Part shown: positions 9,223 to 17,952 of the stretch, in pieces | Numbering within the stretch: position 1 is the first letter of the stretch | How the letters are laid out: each line of letters opens with the position of its first letter | DNA from: Chryseobacterium foetidum | GTDB lineage: Bacteria; Bacteroidota; Bacteroidia; Flavobacteriales; Weeksellaceae | Assembly: GCF_025457425.1 (NCBI RefSeq) | Contig: NZ_JAMXIA010000001.1 | Location: 682,001-746,000, forward strand | Reading direction: 5' to 3' | Length of the DNA stretch: 64,000 nucleotides | Position numbers and translations under genes: made by a program | The notes under the pieces: model-generated | Database searches by the model: none | The model's input: the letters and a program-made list of their open reading frames with translations, nothing else | What the model was told of the DNA's origin: nothing

Positions 9223-9234
9223 TTGACCGATCAA
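9223..9234 (-). promoter_or_regulatory. Candidate TetR-type operator
   Basis: TTGACCGATCAA is a 12-bp near-perfect palindrome placed 32-43 bp upstream of the NTF2-like start. Many TetR-family sites have this TTGACCG core. No TetR gene is present in the window. Confidence 0.4.
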
Positions 9235-9400
9235 TTTAGATTTAAAAATCTGATTTTAATTTAAAATAAATTCCAGCCTAAATTCAAATGCAATCTAAAA
9301 ATTTTAATTCTGAATTTCAATAAAATTTTGAAAATTATATTTCTTTTTTCATCACAGGATCCAAAATATCCATTTTTTTAAATGAAAATAAGGTTTAGAT

Positions 9401-9432
9401 AAAAAAAAAAGAGAACTACTTTCGTAATTCTC
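9401..9432 (-). terminator. Terminator of the tRNA array
   Basis: On the minus strand GAGAATTAC (9432-9424) pairs with GTAGTTCTC (9419-9411) and is followed by ten Us (9410-9401), just 3' of the last tRNA. Confidence 0.8.
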
Positions 9433-9444
9433 ATTAAAATCTAG

Positions 9445-9517
<73 letters not shown>

Positions 9518-9563
9518 GTATTTCTTTTAAATCGTACCGACTGTAACGATTGTAATAAATTAG

Positions 9564-9636
<73 letters not shown>

Positions 9637-9682
9637 GTGTTTCTTTTAAATCGTACCGACTGTAACGATTGTAATAAATTAG

Positions 9683-9755
<73 letters not shown>

Positions 9756-9845
9756 ATATTGGATTGCAAATATACGACAATATTTTACAATTCCTAATAT
9801 TTCTTTTAAATAAAGGATTTCGCAGGAAATAATTTTATTTATTAC

Positions 9846-9853
9846 TATCTTTG
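9846..9853 (+). promoter_or_regulatory. -7 element TATCTTTG of the Sua5-like operon
   Basis: A perfect TAnnTTTG box ends only 4 nt before the ATG at 9858. Transcription would start at or next to the start codon, suggesting a leaderless mRNA; no clear -33 element is seen. Confidence 0.5.
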
Positions 9854-9857
9854 TTCT

Positions 9858-10469
9858 ATGGCTAAAATACTCAGAATCTACCCCGACAATCCTCAGGAAA
9901 ACCTTATCAACGAGGTCATTAAAACCCTGAACAACGGCGGACTCATCATCTACCCGTCTGATACAATCTATGCTTTGGGATGCAATATTTTCGACATCAA
10001 AGCCATGGAAAAACTTGCACAAATCAAAAAGCAGAAGCTAGAGAAAGCAAAATTCTCAATTATCTGTAATGATTTGAGCCACCTTTCTGATTTTACAAGA
10101 CCTATTGACACTTCAGTTTTCAGGTTTTTGAAAAGCCACCTTCCGGGACCTTTCACTTTTATTCTGGAAGCCAACAAAAGTCTACCTTTAGCCTATAAAA
10201 ATCACAAAACAATCGGGATCAGAGTTCCTGATCATCCGATTCCGCAGCTGATTGTGGAGAAACTGGGACATCCTATTGCCTCCACTTCCATTCACGATGA
10301 TGACGAAATCATCGAATATTCTACCGATCCGGAACTGATTGCCGAGAAATATGATCATCTGGTTGACATCGTAATTGATTCCGGATATGGCGATAATGTT
10401 GCGTCTACGATTGTTGACCTGACATCGGGGGAACCGGAAATTATCCGTCAGGGAAAAGGTATTGTTTAG
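9858..10469 (+). CDS. Sua5/YciO/YrdC family protein (threonylcarbamoyl-AMP synthase-like)
   Basis: 203 residues spanning one YrdC domain. Recognisable are GGLIIYPSDTIYALGCNI (nucleotide-pocket strand), LPGPFTFILEA, TIGIRVPDHPI and STIVDLTSGEPEIIRQGKG. The family makes threonylcarbamoyl-AMP for the t6A37 modification of tRNAs reading ANN codons. The pattern after the first strand (KKQKLEKAKFSIIC) is closer to the YciO branch than to TsaC, so whether this copy supplies t6A is uncertain. First gene of an operon with yaaA and prmC. Confidence 0.85.
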   Translation: MAKILRIYPDNPQENLINEVIKTLNNGGLIIYPSDTIYALGCNIFDIKAMEKLAQIKKQKLEKAKFSIICNDLSHLSDFTRPIDTSVFRFLKSHLPGPFTFILEANKSLPLAYKNHKTIGIRVPDHPIPQLIVEKLGHPIASTSIHDDDEIIEYSTDPELIAEKYDHLVDIVIDSGYGDNVASTIVDLTSGEPEIIRQGKGIV

Positions 10470-10521
10470 TTTAAGGTTTAAAGTTCAATGCTTAAGGTTT
10501 TTAGATTCAATTTTTATTTTT

Positions 10522-11280
10522 ATGAAACTTATTACTTCGCCAGCCAAATTGATGAATGTAGAAAATACGACTGATCTTCTGAGATCTTCTACGCCGAAAT
10601 TCATTGATGACGCAGCACATATTCACAAATATTTAAAGGAGAAAACACCGAAATATCTTTCAGATTTAATGGATATTTCGCCAAAACTCGCTGACGAGAA
10701 CTGGGAAAGAAATCAAAAATGGAATGCCAAACCGACAGCAAAAAATTCCGCGCCGGCAATGTTTGCCTTTACGGGCGAGGTTTACAGAGGTTTAGATGCG
10801 AAAACTCTGGATAAAAAAGCGGTGGATTATCTTCAGAAAAATTACAGAATTCTTTCCGGATTGTACGGTTTGCTGAAACCTTCGGATAAAGTAATGCTTT
10901 ACCGTCTTGAAATGGGTCGGCCGTTTGAATTTGAAGAGTATAAAAATCTTTATTCGTTCTGGACAGACAAAGTGACTGAACAGCTGAATTCTGAATTAAA
11001 AAAGAATGAAATTGTTCTCAATCTTGCGAGCAATGAGTACTTTAAAGTGATTGATAAAAAGAAACTCAATCATCAGGTCATCGATTTTGATTTTTATGAA
11101 TTGAAAAACGGAAAGCCAAAAACAATCGTTGTTTACACGAAACACGCAAGAGGTTTGGTCGTAAGGTTTTGTGCTGAAACCAACGCAAAAAATTTAAATG
11201 ATGTAAAAGCTTTCAACTATGAAGGCTACAGGATTGATGAGGAAAAATCTACAGATACTAACTTGGTTTTTGTGAGGTAA
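10522..11280 (+). CDS. yaaA: Peroxide stress protein YaaA (DUF328/UPF0246)
   Basis: 252 residues from ATG 10522. The in-frame upstream extension to 10462 overlaps the previous gene, has low-quality sequence and was rejected. Family signatures are MKLITSPAKLM at the start, the RILSGLYGLLKPSD segment, LNLASNEYFKVI and the KHARGLVVRFC region near the end. In E. coli YaaA lowers free iron and protects DNA during peroxide stress; the family has DNA-binding character. It is followed after 3 bp by a lipoprotein gene. Confidence 0.9.
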   Translation: MKLITSPAKLMNVENTTDLLRSSTPKFIDDAAHIHKYLKEKTPKYLSDLMDISPKLADENWERNQKWNAKPTAKNSAPAMFAFTGEVYRGLDAKTLDKKAVDYLQKNYRILSGLYGLLKPSDKVMLYRLEMGRPFEFEEYKNLYSFWTDKVTEQLNSELKKNEIVLNLASNEYFKVIDKKKLNHQVIDFDFYELKNGKPKTIVVYTKHARGLVVRFCAETNAKNLNDVKAFNYEGYRIDEEKSTDTNLVFVR

Positions 11281-11283
11281 ATC

Positions 11284-13122
11284 ATGAAAGTCCTGACTGA
11301 ACTGTTACAATTCGCCCTAAAACTTGTTTTCACAATGAGTTTCATGGTTTGCTGTTCGCAGGAAAAGAAAATCCTTTCAATCAACGGATTTCTTGACAAT
11401 GATACTTATAACAGTGCTTACGAGGACACAATAAAATATACTTCAAAAAATATTTTCTCTGTAACTGAATATAAAAAACCCCAGAATAAAGGGAGCATTT
11501 CTGCCAGATTCAACGGAATTCCTTACACGAAGCAGACCTATACAGAGTATTTACAGGATGGAAGGAAAAAGTACAGTCAATACAGATCTTCTGAAACATT
11601 TATAACTGAGAAATTTCACTATGATAAGAATGAGTTGATTCTGAAAGAAACTGCTGAAAGTAAATATGGAAATTCTTACAAATGGCTTTTCTATAATCCT
11701 GACGGACTTTTAGATGAAGAAATTTATTATAAATCTGATCAGAGAAAGAAAAATTTCTTTGAAGGCTACACCAAATATCATTATTCTTCAGATGAGAAAA
11801 AAACTAATGTTAAAATAATGGATTACGGTTATGATTCTTTGGCCAACGAAGAAAAATACGAATTTGAATTCCCGATACTTACTAAAACAACTCCTCTTTA
11901 CCAATCCAAAGTTCATGAATACCGTTGGATCAACGGAAAATATCAACCTACTAAAATAAAAGATTACATTGTAGAAAATCGTGACGTAACCTTTGAATAC
12001 GATGAAAGCGGTCGTTTGACATCGGAAATTTGGTATCAGAATCACAACAGTCTTGAAAATAAAACCGAATTTTCTTATTCAGACAATTATAAGAACCAAA
12101 CCGAACAGCAATATCATATTTTAGGAACTGAAAAGTCTACGAAAATAACCCGAAAATATGATGAGCACAAAAACCTGGTTTTTGAGCAAAGTATAGAATA
12201 CACAGGGCATCCTCTGAGCGAAAATACGTTTGAATACGTATACGATAAACAGGGAAACTGGACCTCAAAAAAACATTTCAGAAAAGATGTGGATTCGGGA
12301 ATTAATGCAGAAAAAGAACTTATAGATTATGAATATCGTGAGATAAAATACTACAATTCTGCCACTGTTCAAAGAAATTTTAAGTTACCTGAACTTCCTG
12401 AAATAGCAAATTCGATACGAAACAATATTCCTAAAATTGCAATTCATAAGAAAAAGAAAATTGAAGATTTTGATACCGCAGTAAAAAACGGCGATTTCGA
12501 AACCCAGATCAATCTGAAAAAAGCCAAAAATATTGAAGATTTTACTCCGGAATTCTGGACTTTAAAAGCCAAAGAATTTGGTAATCTGGATGACGAAGCC
12601 GGCGATGAAGCCGTTTGCGTTTATGAAACTCCAATTGAAGGAGATTTGGGATTCGAACAGGCACTTGTAATCTTTAAGAAAGCAGGTGAAGACTGGACTT
12701 TGTGGCATCAATCTACCAAACCCGTACTGTCTACAGCCCACGGCGGAATGATGGGAAATCCGTTTGAGGGAATCAGCATTCGAAATAAAACAATAATTGT
12801 AAGTCATTTTGGCGGAAGCAGGCAAAAATGGAGTTACACCCATCGGTACAGATTTCAAAATCAAAACTGGTACCTCATTGGTGCAAGCGTAAATTTCGGT
12901 TCGCCGTGCGATTACTTTGACTCTTTAGATTACAATTTATCGACGGGAATCGCCGTGTTTGAGCACAGTTCGGAAGACTGCAGTGATAATATAGACAAAC
13001 CGAAAACAAGCCGCTGGAAAGAAACAGTCAGCAAAAAAATACAGTTGCCTCTGATGGATGAATTTTCTGTCGGTGAAAACAGAATTGAACTAAAAACAAG
13101 AAAAACAGAGATGTTTTATTAG
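11284..13122 (+). CDS. Putative lipoprotein of unknown function with YD-like motifs
   Basis: 612 residues. The N-terminus is hydrophobic and ends in SFMVCCSQ, a plausible lipobox with acylated cysteine; the true start may be a later in-frame ATG near 11335. The middle has tyrosine/aspartate-rich strands such as EYDESGRLTSEIWY and EYVYDKQGNWTSKKHF, resembling RHS/YD repeats. The C-terminal third (about 440-580) is a distinct domain containing FEGISIRNKTIIVSHFGGSRQ. Only 3 bp separate it from yaaA and 5 bp from prmC, so it belongs to that operon. No function can be assigned. Confidence 0.7.
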   Translation: MKVLTELLQFALKLVFTMSFMVCCSQEKKILSINGFLDNDTYNSAYEDTIKYTSKNIFSVTEYKKPQNKGSISARFNGIPYTKQTYTEYLQDGRKKYSQYRSSETFITEKFHYDKNELILKETAESKYGNSYKWLFYNPDGLLDEEIYYKSDQRKKNFFEGYTKYHYSSDEKKTNVKIMDYGYDSLANEEKYEFEFPILTKTTPLYQSKVHEYRWINGKYQPTKIKDYIVENRDVTFEYDESGRLTSEIWYQNHNSLENKTEFSYSDNYKNQTEQQYHILGTEKSTKITRKYDEHKNLVFEQSIEYTGHPLSENTFEYVYDKQGNWTSKKHFRKDVDSGINAEKELIDYEYREIKYYNSATVQRNFKLPELPEIANSIRNNIPKIAIHKKKKIEDFDTAVKNGDFETQINLKKAKNIEDFTPEFWTLKAKEFGNLDDEAGDEAVCVYETPIEGDLGFEQALVIFKKAGEDWTLWHQSTKPVLSTAHGGMMGNPFEGISIRNKTIIVSHFGGSRQKWSYTHRYRFQNQNWYLIGASVNFGSPCDYFDSLDYNLSTGIAVFEHSSEDCSDNIDKPKTSRWKETVSKKIQLPLMDEFSVGENRIELKTRKTEMFY

Positions 13123-13127
13123 AAAAA

Positions 13128-14081
13128 ATGACATTTTCAGATTTAAAAAAACATTTTATACAGCAACTTTCAGAGATTTATTCCGAATCTGAAAGCGGTT
13201 TTATTTTTCAGATATTTGCTGAGTCAATTTTTGAATTGAATGCAGTTCAGCAGCGGCAGTTTTCTGATGAAAATGTTTCGGAAGATATTCAGATTCAATT
13301 TGAAAACATTATTTCAGATTTGAAAACCGGAAAACCGTATCTACAGATTTTAGGCGAAACCGAATTTTATGGAATGATGTTTTTTGTGGATGAAAACGTT
13401 TTAATTCCAAGACCTGAAACTGAGGAATTGCTGGAAATTGCTATTCAAAAAATTTCAAGGCTTCGACAAGCTCAGCCTGACACGAAGCTCCCGCAACTTT
13501 TAAACCCTAAAACCCTGGAACCCTCTGACTCTCAAACCCCAGAGTACTCCCACCCTAAAACCCCCAAACTCTCAAACCCTCAAACCCTCAAAATCCTCGA
13601 CATCGGAACCGGCAGCGGCATCATTCCTTTGGTTTTGAAGAAGCATTTTCCCGACGCAGAAGTTTCTTCCATCGATTTTTCTGAAAAAGCTCTGGAAACG
13701 GCAAAGAGAAATGCAGAATTTCATGATTTGAATATTAATTTTATTCATGCAGATTATTTAAATTTAGATTTAAATGAAAATTTCGACGTCATTATTTCAA
13801 ATCCACCGTACATCGGAGTAGATGAAGAAACGGAAATCGCTGATTCTGTAAAAGAATTTGAGCCGAAAATGGCTCTTTTTTCTCCAACTTCAGATGCTTT
13901 GATTTTTTACAGAAAAATTGCGGATGACTGCGGAAAATATTTAAATAGAAACGGTTTGGTTTTCCTTGAAATCAATCAGAAACTGGGTCAGGAAACTTTA
14001 GATTTATATCAAAATTTAGCGCATTCTGAGCTGGTTCAAGATCTGAGCGGAAATGACCGTTTCGTTTTTGGAATTAGATAA
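13128..14081 (+). CDS. prmC: Peptide chain release factor N5-glutamine methyltransferase PrmC (HemK)
   Basis: 317 residues. It methylates the glutamine of the GGQ motif in release factors using S-adenosylmethionine. The N-terminal helical substrate-binding domain is followed by the RPETEEL motif, the SAM-binding loop ILDIGTGSGI at 156 onward and the catalytic NPPY at 225-228. Residues 111-155, between RPETEEL and the SAM loop, are a proline- and threonine-rich insert absent from normal PrmC and encoded by interspersed-repeat DNA (see the repeat at 13458). The frame stays open, so the enzyme is probably made with a floppy linker. Last gene of the operon. Confidence 0.92.
   Translation: MTFSDLKKHFIQQLSEIYSESESGFIFQIFAESIFELNAVQQRQFSDENVSEDIQIQFENIISDLKTGKPYLQILGETEFYGMMFFVDENVLIPRPETEELLEIAIQKISRLRQAQPDTKLPQLLNPKTLEPSDSQTPEYSHPKTPKLSNPQTLKILDIGTGSGIIPLVLKKHFPDAEVSSIDFSEKALETAKRNAEFHDLNINFIHADYLNLDLNENFDVIISNPPYIGVDEETEIADSVKEFEPKMALFSPTSDALIFYRKIADDCGKYLNRNGLVFLEINQKLGQETLDLYQNLAHSELVQDLSGNDRFVFGIR
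13458..13592 (+). repeat. In-frame interspersed repeat within prmC
   Basis: 135 bp (45 codons) with two parts. The first is a CTTCGACAAGCTCAGCCTGA element, related to the arms of the element at 27290-27365. The second is a run of AACCCTAAAACCCT / CTCAAACCCTC units like those at 4142-4190. Length is a multiple of three, with no stop codon in frame. Confidence 0.75.
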
Positions 14082-14100
14082 ATTTCAATAAAATTTTCAC

Positions 14101-14134
14101 AAAAAAAATCGGTTACTTTTAACCGATTTTTTTT
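14101..14134. terminator. Bidirectional terminator between prmC and rhomboid gene
   Basis: AAATCGGTT (14106-14114) and AACCGATTT (14121-14129) form the stem, with As before and Ts after. The rhomboid stop codon lies in the hairpin. Confidence 0.8.
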
Positions 14135-14781
14135 CTTACAAATATTTCGAATGCCAAATAAAGCAACGGCAGCGACATAATGAATAAAAATAACGCATTT
14201 TCCATAGCCAACTGTGGAAACATCGAAACTGAAATAAGTAAACCAAAAAAAGCTCCGCCTAAATGTGCTGCGTGACCGATATTATCGTTGCTTCTGGGAT
14301 TCAACATGCTGTAAACTGAATAACCAAAATAAAGCAGGCCAAAAATGTAACCAGGCAATGCAAATGCAGACGGAAGAAAAATAATTCCAATTCTAATTAC
14401 GTCAGGATCTAGAGAAACTCCGGCAAATATAATTCCGGCAACACCTCCACTTGCTCCTATAGCCGAATACCAGCCTTGGTTCTTGTAGATTAATAATGAA
14501 AAAAGATTTCCCACCAAGATTGACCCAATATAAATGAGAAGAAAGCCGACGAGCCCAAAAGCTTCCAAAACATAGGGTCCAAACATGTACAGAACATACA
14601 TATTCAGAGCAAGATGGATAAAATCGGCGTGTAGAAAGCCTGCTGAAAGCAATCTTACATATTCTTTACTGTACTTAATGGCTCCCACATTAAACTTGAA
14701 TTTTTCAAAGTTCGGGGATCCTGCGGGAGCGGCGAAGCTCGCAATACAGGTGAGTGCTATGATTAAAATAATGATGTTCAT
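14119..14781 (-). CDS. Rhomboid family intramembrane serine protease
   Basis: 220 residues, about six membrane helices, the minimal bacterial rhomboid. The catalytic serine is in GASGGVAG and the catalytic histidine in GHAAHLGGAFFG, the expected Ser/His dyad. HLALNMYVLYMFGP near residue 55 is the conserved loop region. Such proteases cleave membrane anchors within the bilayer; the substrate is not evident. It is a single gene, convergent with prmC. Confidence 0.9.
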   Translation of the reverse strand: MNIIILIIALTCIASFAAPAGSPNFEKFKFNVGAIKYSKEYVRLLSAGFLHADFIHLALNMYVLYMFGPYVLEAFGLVGFLLIYIGSILVGNLFSLLIYKNQGWYSAIGASGGVAGIIFAGVSLDPDVIRIGIIFLPSAFALPGYIFGLLYFGYSVYSMLNPRSNDNIGHAAHLGGAFFGLLISVSMFPQLAMENALFLFIMSLPLLYLAFEIFVRKKIG

Positions 14782-14866
14782 GTTCGATTTTTTTTTTGTT
14801 TTTCAAAATTTCGCTTCTAAAACTTTGTCAAAGTTAATCTTGCTCAAAATAAAACTTTGACAAAGT

Positions 14867-17443
14867 TTAATTTTCTCCCTCCTGAAACAGATCACCTATC
14901 ATTCCGCCTTCATCGTCCTGAGATGGCGCAAAATCGGGCTCTTCATACACTTCAGGCTCCTCCTCTACAGGCTCGGGAACAGTTATATTAATAGTTTTCA
15001 CTTTAAATTTAGTGAACTGATTTCCGATGGCCTTAATTCCTTTTACTGAAATAAATTCGTCAATGTTGATGGTTTCAGGGTCACGGTCTTTGCCTTTGTC
15101 TTTGGCAAAAATAATTTCCGCTGTTGCTCCGTTGCTCACGATTACATTTTCAATGAATGATTTCGGATGTTCCGATGGCATAAAGGTCTGGATATGCGTA
15201 TTGTTTTCAAATAAAAACCTTTTGATGAAATACATATCCTTCTCGCCATCGTAATAAATACACGTTACAGGCTGCTCCGGTTTCCATTTTTCGAGAATTA
15301 AATATTCATCATCAAAACGGTTTCCAAGATCGAATGAAACCAGTTTGGCTTCTCCGTTCGTATTGACTGTCAGAATTTTATCATCTCCCTTGAAATTACC
15401 TAAGAAAGTTCCGCGAACGTCTGCATTCAGCCTTCTCACGGTATCATCGTACCAGATTTTTCTCGGAGCTAATGTGGACACACCTTCTTCCTTTAAATCC
15501 ACCTTTTTGATGGAATATTTGGTAACCAGATTTCCTTTGGAATCCCTTCCTTTGATCGCCAGTTCAGAAAAATCAATGTCCATTTTATTCTTTCTGATTC
15601 TCGGGTTTGGTTTAAGCAAAACACTTACCGTTTCCGCCTCACCATTCGGATTTGCCGAGAAATAAAGCGTTTCTGAGAATTTTTTATCTGAGGCCAAAGG
15701 ATAATCTGTATTTCGTGTGACGCCGGTCACAGAAAAACGCTTCATGTAATAAGGTCCTTCCCTGCCTTCACGGTAGATCATATTGTAAACCGTTCGTTTA
15801 TCGTTTTTCTTCCAGATGGCGACGTGCAGAATATCTTTTCCGATGAACGTTTTAGGTTCTACTTTTACCACTTTCATGCGCCCGTCTTTTCTGAAAGTAA
15901 TGATGTCGTCGATGTCTGAACAGTCGAATAAATACTGATCTTTTTTTAGCGAAGTTCCGATAAAACCTTCTTCAAAATTGGCGTAAAATTTCTCGTTGGC
16001 TACCGCAACTTTTGTTGCATCAATAGTATCAAAAATTCTGAGTTCAGTTCTTCTTTCTCTGCCTTTTCCGTATTTTTTCTGGATGTTTAAATAGTAATCA
16101 ACCGCATACTGAATCAAATTGGCGAGATTAAATCTCACCTGCTCAATCTTACCTTCCAATGCAGCGATATTTTCTTTAAATTTATCTAAATCGAATCTTG
16201 AAATCCTTTTGATTCTGATTTCCGTTAATCTTAAAATATCTTCCTGCGTCACAGCTCTCAGAAGGTGTGCTGTGTGAGGTTTTAATCCATCATCAATGGT
16301 TTGAAGAACATCTTCCCATGTTTCAACCTCTTCAATATCATGGTAAATCCGGTTTTCAATAAAAATTCTCTCCAGTGAAGAAAAATGCCAGCTTTCCTGC
16401 AATTCATGAAGCTCGATTTCAAGTTCTTTTTTGAGAAGGGAAACCGTATGATCGGTATTCATTTTCAGAATTTCCGAAACATTCAAAAACATCGGCTTAT
16501 CACCAACAATCACGCAGGCATTAGGAGAAATCGTCACCTGACAGTCGGTAAATGCATAGAGAGCATCAATCGTCTTATCGGGAGAAACATCGTTGTGAAG
16601 GTGGATTAAAATTTCAACTTTATCCGAAGTATTGTCTTCAATTTTTTTGATCTTAATTTTTCCTCGTTCATTGGCTTTCAGGATAGAATCAATAAGATCT
16701 GATGTATTTTTTGAGAATGGGATCTCTGTAATCACCAAAGTGTTTTTATCACTCTGCGAAATTTTGGCTCTGGCTCTCACCTTTCCGCCTCTGTGCCCAT
16801 CGTTGTATTCTGATACATCAAGAAATCCGGCGGTTAGAAAATCAGGATAGATTTCAAACTTTTTTCCTTTAAGATAAGCAACTGAAGCATTGATTAATTC
16901 GTTGAAATTATGCGGAAGAATTTTCGTGGAAAGTCCAACGCCGATTCCTTCAACACCCTGCGCCAGAAGCAATGGAAATTTTACAGGTAAATCAACCGGT
17001 TCGTTATTTCTTCCGTCATAGGATTTAGACCAAACGGTGGTTTTAGGATTAAAAACAACTTCGAGCGCAAACGGAGTCAGTCTTGCTTCAATATATCTCG
17101 CTGCTGCTGCAGAATCTCCGGTATAAATATTCCCCCAGTTTCCCTGAGTATCGATTAATAATTCACGTTGCCCGATTCCCACCATGGCATCCGTAATGGA
17201 AGCATCGCCGTGTGGGTGATACTTCATGGTGTTTCCGACAATGTTGGCGACTTTGTTGTAACGTCCGTCTTCCAGCTCACGCATAGAATGCATGATTCGG
17301 CGCTGTACGGGTTTAAAACCATCAAAGACAGAGGGTATTGCTCTGTCTAAAATTACATAAGATGCATAATCAAGAAACCAGTCTTTGTAGAGTCCTGAAA
17401 CTTTTTTCAGGCTTTCACTTTCGTGAGAGTGTTCTTCATTCAT
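14867..17443 (-). CDS. parC: DNA topoisomerase IV subunit A (ParC)
   Basis: 858 residues. The breakage-reunion domain starts near residue 25; the catalytic tyrosine is Y117 in AAAARYIEARL and the quinolone region is HPHGDASITDAM at 76-87. A long coiled coil and a divergent C-terminal beta-pinwheel follow, ending in an acidic tail with no canonical GyrA box, which supports ParC over GyrA. With ParE it forms the A2B2 enzyme that decatenates daughter chromosomes. It overlaps the small membrane-protein gene upstream by 8 bp and shares the parE operon. Confidence 0.9.
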   Translation of the reverse strand: MNEEHSHESESLKKVSGLYKDWFLDYASYVILDRAIPSVFDGFKPVQRRIMHSMRELEDGRYNKVANIVGNTMKYHPHGDASITDAMVGIGQRELLIDTQGNWGNIYTGDSAAAARYIEARLTPFALEVVFNPKTTVWSKSYDGRNNEPVDLPVKFPLLLAQGVEGIGVGLSTKILPHNFNELINASVAYLKGKKFEIYPDFLTAGFLDVSEYNDGHRGGKVRARAKISQSDKNTLVITEIPFSKNTSDLIDSILKANERGKIKIKKIEDNTSDKVEILIHLHNDVSPDKTIDALYAFTDCQVTISPNACVIVGDKPMFLNVSEILKMNTDHTVSLLKKELEIELHELQESWHFSSLERIFIENRIYHDIEEVETWEDVLQTIDDGLKPHTAHLLRAVTQEDILRLTEIRIKRISRFDLDKFKENIAALEGKIEQVRFNLANLIQYAVDYYLNIQKKYGKGRERRTELRIFDTIDATKVAVANEKFYANFEEGFIGTSLKKDQYLFDCSDIDDIITFRKDGRMKVVKVEPKTFIGKDILHVAIWKKNDKRTVYNMIYREGREGPYYMKRFSVTGVTRNTDYPLASDKKFSETLYFSANPNGEAETVSVLLKPNPRIRKNKMDIDFSELAIKGRDSKGNLVTKYSIKKVDLKEEGVSTLAPRKIWYDDTVRRLNADVRGTFLGNFKGDDKILTVNTNGEAKLVSFDLGNRFDDEYLILEKWKPEQPVTCIYYDGEKDMYFIKRFLFENNTHIQTFMPSEHPKSFIENVIVSNGATAEIIFAKDKGKDRDPETINIDEFISVKGIKAIGNQFTKFKVKTINITVPEPVEEEPEVYEEPDFAPSQDDEGGMIGDLFQEGEN

Positions 17444-17915
17444 TATTTACTTTCTCCTTATTGTTTTTTACCACTTTATTGAGTGAAAATTTTAAATCGT
17501 TAAGCTCTTTTCCAGACAGATAAGAGATTTCATATTTTAGGATCGTATTGCCGCTTTTGCTGTTGATGGTGATGTAGAGCCTTTTAAAAAAAAGAAAAGT
17601 AAACGTTTCAAATTTCACAAATTTGTATTTCGGAAACTCATCGCTCAGTGGCGTGCTCAAAAAAGGAACAATATTTCTGTTTCTGAAGTGTAAAGCCTCG
17701 CCATCACTGTCGTATTCAAAAATCTGTCTTCCGTTAAGATAAAAAACAATTATCAAAATTGCGGGAACCGCAATCAGAAGATACGCCTCCATTCCGAGCA
17801 GTTGAAACCTCATCTCTTCGGCAAAGAAAGCCAAAATCCCTATCACCAAAAGCATAATTAATGCGGTGTTTATAAAGTTGTAAAGCGGAGCTTTACGTTT
17901 ATTACTGAGTCTCAT
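17436..17915 (-). CDS. Small membrane protein between parE and parC
   Basis: 159 residues. Two hydrophobic helices near the N-terminus (residues about 15-30 and 39-57) are followed by a soluble tail with PH-like alternating strands (DGEALHFRNRN, YKFVKFETFTFLFF). I do not recognise the family. Its 3' end overlaps parC by 8 bp and it starts 38 bp after parE, so it is co-transcribed and probably translationally coupled with parC. A role with topoisomerase IV is not implied by sequence. Confidence 0.75.
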   Translation of the reverse strand: MRLSNKRKAPLYNFINTALIMLLVIGILAFFAEEMRFQLLGMEAYLLIAVPAILIIVFYLNGRQIFEYDSDGEALHFRNRNIVPFLSTPLSDEFPKYKFVKFETFTFLFFKRLYITINSKSGNTILKYEISYLSGKELNDLKFSLNKVVKNNKEKVNNE

Positions 17916-17952
17916 TTCTAAATCAAGTGTGTTTCAGTTTAGTCTTAGTTTT

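Noticed and set aside
10462-10521. Upstream extension of yaaA
   Set aside because: It overlaps the preceding gene and encodes residues not found in the family; ATG 10522 gives the canonical MKLITSPAK start.
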